Assembly (NCBI GenBank): GCA_002312935.1
Contig: DCAT01000116.1
Coordinates: 10,341 to 27,470 of the forward strand
Direction of reading: 5' to 3'
Source: Oceanospirillaceae bacterium UBA1126
GTDB taxonomy: Bacteria; Pseudomonadota; Gammaproteobacteria; Pseudomonadales; Balneatricaceae
Length of the DNA: 17,130 nucleotides
The notes below the pieces were generated by a model, which searched no databases, had not been told where the DNA came from, and saw nothing but the letters and a program-made list of their open reading frames with translations. The translations under genes and the position numbers were made by a program. This document shows positions 14,594 to 17,130 of this stretch, piece by piece. Within the stretch, counting starts at the first letter, position 1; every line of letters starts with the position of its first letter.

Positions 14594-15421
14594 ATGGCGT
14601 TAATTTGTGCGTACCCTATGTACCAAATGCCTGAATTAAAACACTGTATTGATGCATGGTGGCAGGGCGTTTATAGGCACCTTATAAAGCAGAATTCAAA
14701 CTTAAATTTAGTGGTTACACTACCTAAGCTACTCACCCAGCCTAAGAACTATTATTCCCATTGGCGGGATGATCAGCTGCTTCTAAGCCAAACCTGTGGC
14801 TTCCCCTTAACCCATGATTTACTAGGAATGGTGCAATATGTTGCGACGCAAAGTTATCAAACACCTTTTAGCCATGGGCCAACTTACACTAGTGTGGTTT
14901 TGGTGCGCAACACAGATACGGCCCAGCACATAAAGGACCTATTTCAAACTCGTATTGCAGTGAATAGTGACGACTCTCAATCTGGCTACCATGCGTTACG
15001 GGGCTTAATTGCCCCTTTGGCCCAAGGTACAGCCTTTTTTTCAGAGGTCGTTAGATCATTGTCGCACAGAAATAGTATGGCTTTAGTAGTGAAAGGGCGG
15101 GCAGATGCCTGTGCTGTGGATTGTGTCACCTATAGTCTGCTGCGAGCTCATGCGCCACTAGAAATTGCCAACCTACGCATTTTAACCACTACGCCAAGTG
15201 CGCCGTGTTTGCCCTACATTACTAGTTTATCAACACCACCTGAAGTGCTAGCCACACTGCAACTGGGTTTAATATCTGCAGCCTTAGACCCCGATTTACA
15301 AAGCGTAAGAAACCAATTATTGATGGGGCCAGTTTCAATTTTGACAGGCCCTAAGCCTTACCAAGACATAGTACGCCAAGCCAGAAAAGCAGACGCACTG
15401 GGTTATAAAACGCTAATTTAA
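14594..15421 (+). CDS. PhnD/SsuA/transferrin-family substrate-binding-like protein without signal peptide
   Basis: A 275-residue protein related to phosphate/phosphite/phosphonate ABC-transporter binding proteins. It has AYPMYQMPELKHCIDAWWQGV at the start, then LLLSQTCGFPLTHDL, TYTSVVLVRNTD near 98-109, NSDDSQSGYHALRGL, and a VVKGRADACAVDCVTYSLL segment near 173-191, all typical of the PhnD-like fold. Unlike transport-associated members, the N-terminus goes straight into the first strand with no hydrophobic signal, so it is probably cytoplasmic. No permease or ATPase gene is nearby. Its ATG immediately follows the stop of the XRE-type gene, suggesting that it senses a small molecule and works with that regulator. 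The true ligand is unknown, and the domain call does not imply phosphonate binding. Confidence 0.8.
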   Translation: MALICAYPMYQMPELKHCIDAWWQGVYRHLIKQNSNLNLVVTLPKLLTQPKNYYSHWRDDQLLLSQTCGFPLTHDLLGMVQYVATQSYQTPFSHGPTYTSVVLVRNTDTAQHIKDLFQTRIAVNSDDSQSGYHALRGLIAPLAQGTAFFSEVVRSLSHRNSMALVVKGRADACAVDCVTYSLLRAHAPLEIANLRILTTTPSAPCLPYITSLSTPPEVLATLQLGLISAALDPDLQSVRNQLLMGPVSILTGPKPYQDIVRQARKADALGYKTLI

Positions 15422-15495
15422 AGCGATACATAACATCATCTTTAGCAGGCTAGCACCTAATTTCTTTCTCTGCTGACTACCTTGGCCTGTGGTAA

Positions 15496-17130
15496 CTAGG
15501 TTGCATGAGTGTAAACAGTATTACGTGATACTCCAAGCTGACGAGCGGCGAGTGCAACATTGCCGTTGCAGTCACGCATTACTTGCCGAATATTAATGCA
15601 ATTGGATTCCTTAGAAAAGTTTCCTAAGCATTTGTCACAGGGGGATAACTCTAGTGCATGGATACCTAAAATACGCATTACACCTTCCTCCCTAATAATG
15701 CCTTCATGATGCTGAGTTGACAGCGTTCGTAAACTCCAATCTAGGTCATAAAGATTTTTAATAGTGGTATTATTTTGCAGCGCTCCCTCAGCATCTTTTG
15801 ATAGTGAATGCTTTGGTGAGATGCTTTTGAGCATGGCATAGCTTAGGTGATGTAAATCAGAACGGTTTTTAAGTTTGGGTAAAAAAAGTGAAAAACCCGA
15901 CAGTCGATCCATTAGGTTTTTAAGTGGCCCATTATAAATTTTATTGAAATCATCAGTTTCTGTACTGCTTAGAATGGTCCATTTGACCGCAGACGGCGAG
16001 ACGTGTCTTTGGTCAAGAAAACGGTTTAATAAAGAACTTAAGGTAGATGCAGCATCAGTGAGTAGGAGATCTATTCTATCAAAATAAATTGTGCCCCCTT
16101 TGCTATTATCAATCGTGAAGTGCTGCGATTTGCTATCATTTAGCGCGCTGCCTAGTTTGGCAGTGAGTCGGCTCTCAATGGAGTCTACGTTTGCAGTTGA
16201 GCAGTCAAAAATTATAAAATTCTGTTCTTCACTAACACAACTATGAATTTCTTCAGCTATAATGTTCTTACCGGTTCCTGGCCCGCCAACGATCATTACT
16301 GGCAAGCCTTTTTTAGCAGATTTTTTGCCTAACCTAAGGTTCTGCCTTATGACTTCATCTACAAAAACTCGCCTTGCAATAACGTTCTCTGTTGGCTTTT
16401 TCAGATGGTAAACAGATTCTGTTGGCAAAAAAACCTTTGTCATTGATGGGTTGGTTTTTGCCACGAAAGTAGGGAGCAGGCGAGCGAAATATGAACTTTT
16501 AAACCAATCTTGAACCTGAATAGTCTCACCTTTTAAAATACGTTTGAGTATTGGTTCAAATTGACTCGTGAAGATATCTGCGTAATGGGCAGCAGTCCCA
16601 AAACCTCGAGTTTTAAGTAGCTCTCTTGCTATGCTATTAGTTCCCATAATTTGTCCACCAAGACTTAATGCCAACATTGCCCCACTTCTTGTGCTCAAAA
16701 AGTCTTGGCGTGGGTGAAATTTAATGACTATATCGCCTTTATGGGCATGATAAAATAATTGGTCTTCTACATTTTGGGCAGCAATTTTGGCGAGGGCGCT
16801 AGAGTGAAGTGCATGGATTGACACTTCTGAAGAAATATCGATTGCGGCAACCAATTTTCCACTGCTATCAAATACAGGAGACCCTACACACGTCAGGCCA
16901 CCAAGATCTTTGAAGAAATGTTCCGGGCCTGAGACTGAGCACGATTGACCAGTGACTAAAACTGTACCAATACCGTTGGTTCCGGTTAGGTCCTCTGCCC
17001 AGTTGGCACCAAGAGGTACGATTTTTCCACAAGCTGACTTTTTAAACTGTTCATCAATGACGACATCAAGTACAACCCCGTCTGCATCTGCAGCAGCCAC
17101 CAGAAAGTTTGGCCCAGCAATTTGAGTTGA
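15496..17130 (-). CDS. AcoR-like regulator (GAF, degenerate AAA+, Fis-type HTH), 5' end outside window
   Basis: The frame is open to the right edge, ten codons beyond a GTG at 17100, so the N-terminus is missing. Residues below count from that GTG. A GAF sensor part (about 1-95, with LGANWAEDLTGTNGIGTVLVTGQ and LTCVGSPVFDSSGKLVAAIDIS) matches the acetoin regulator AcoR. An AAA+ region follows with Walker A GGPGTGKN at 272-279. It is abnormal: the GAFTGA loop that contacts sigma-54 is absent (LGSALNDSKSQHF stands there), the Walker B Glu is Arg (FDRI, D341-R342), and the FR of the FREDLYYRL arginine-finger segment is replaced, though R399 of MDRL remains. Cysteines C488, C491 and C501 precede a good Fis-type HTH (NVALAARQLGVSRNTVYTH). 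It probably binds DNA but does not act as a normal sigma-54 activator. It converges on the PhnD-like gene, 74 bases away, with no clear terminator. Confidence 0.85.
   Translation of the reverse strand, partial: STQIAGPNFLVAAADADGVVLDVVIDEQFKKSACGKIVPLGANWAEDLTGTNGIGTVLVTGQSCSVSGPEHFFKDLGGLTCVGSPVFDSSGKLVAAIDISSEVSIHALHSSALAKIAAQNVEDQLFYHAHKGDIVIKFHPRQDFLSTRSGAMLALSLGGQIMGTNSIARELLKTRGFGTAAHYADIFTSQFEPILKRILKGETIQVQDWFKSSYFARLLPTFVAKTNPSMTKVFLPTESVYHLKKPTENVIARRVFVDEVIRQNLRLGKKSAKKGLPVMIVGGPGTGKNIIAEEIHSCVSEEQNFIIFDCSTANVDSIESRLTAKLGSALNDSKSQHFTIDNSKGGTIYFDRIDLLLTDAASTLSSLLNRFLDQRHVSPSAVKWTILSSTETDDFNKIYNGPLKNLMDRLSGFSLFLPKLKNRSDLHHLSYAMLKSISPKHSLSKDAEGALQNNTTIKNLYDLDWSLRTLSTQHHEGIIREEGVMRILGIHALELSPCDKCLGNFSKESNCINIRQVMRDCNGNVALAARQLGVSRNTVYTHAT

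Noticed and set aside
15422..15495. Possible bidirectional terminator between the PhnD-like and AcoR-like genes
   Set aside because: No stem longer than about four pairs with a T-run was found; GCTAGC there is only a short palindrome.

Overview
The window looks like a chromosomal segment from a free-living, probably marine gammaproteobacterium. The evidence is the gene content (MlaA lipoprotein, Hda, TolC-type exporter, RssB-like phosphatase) and close agreement of PurM, GhrA, TalB and DusA with enterobacterial and pseudomonad versions. By eye the base composition is moderately AT-rich. I see no rRNA, tRNA, insertion sequence or CRISPR array. No intergenic gap exceeds about 200 bases.

Left part (1-2785, minus strand): the first 56 codons of a TolC-family outer-membrane protein (TTG start, cut by the window edge), a DUF3108 exported protein, purN and purM. 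Reading direction is purM > purN > DUF3108 > tolC-like. A 202-base divergent region then leads to a plus-strand series (2988-8457): DUF2066 exported protein, AI-2E/PerM-type permease, hda, mlaA, an RssB-like response regulator/PP2C phosphatase and a STAS anti-sigma antagonist. As I recall, two blocks that are separate in Pseudomonas aeruginosa (around PA0943-PA0948 and PA2795-PA2800) are joined here.

Middle (8459-12498, minus strand): a tightly packed five-gene unit, azlC > azlD > ghrA-like > dusA > talB, whose genes overlap or nearly touch. It meets the STAS gene tail to tail with one base between them. A perfect TATAAT hexamer and a short hairpin lie ahead of azlC.

Right part (12657-17130): an accessory-looking regulatory cluster. 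It holds a membrane fatty-acid desaturase/hydroxylase (minus), a divergent XRE-type regulator with an unrecognised C-terminal domain, and directly abutting it a PhnD-like substrate-binding protein with no signal peptide. A 30-bp near-perfect palindrome sits between desaturase and regulator. The window closes with an AcoR-like regulator (minus, 5' end outside the window) whose AAA+ domain has lost the sigma-54 contact loop and the Walker B glutamate.

How the genes relate: the left and centre hold housekeeping functions (purine synthesis, replication control, outer-membrane lipid asymmetry, tRNA modification, pentose phosphate pathway, amino-acid export). The best candidates for undescribed biology are the desaturase/XRE/PhnD-like module with its palindrome, the RssB-like protein with a dead receiver, and the degenerate AcoR-like regulator.
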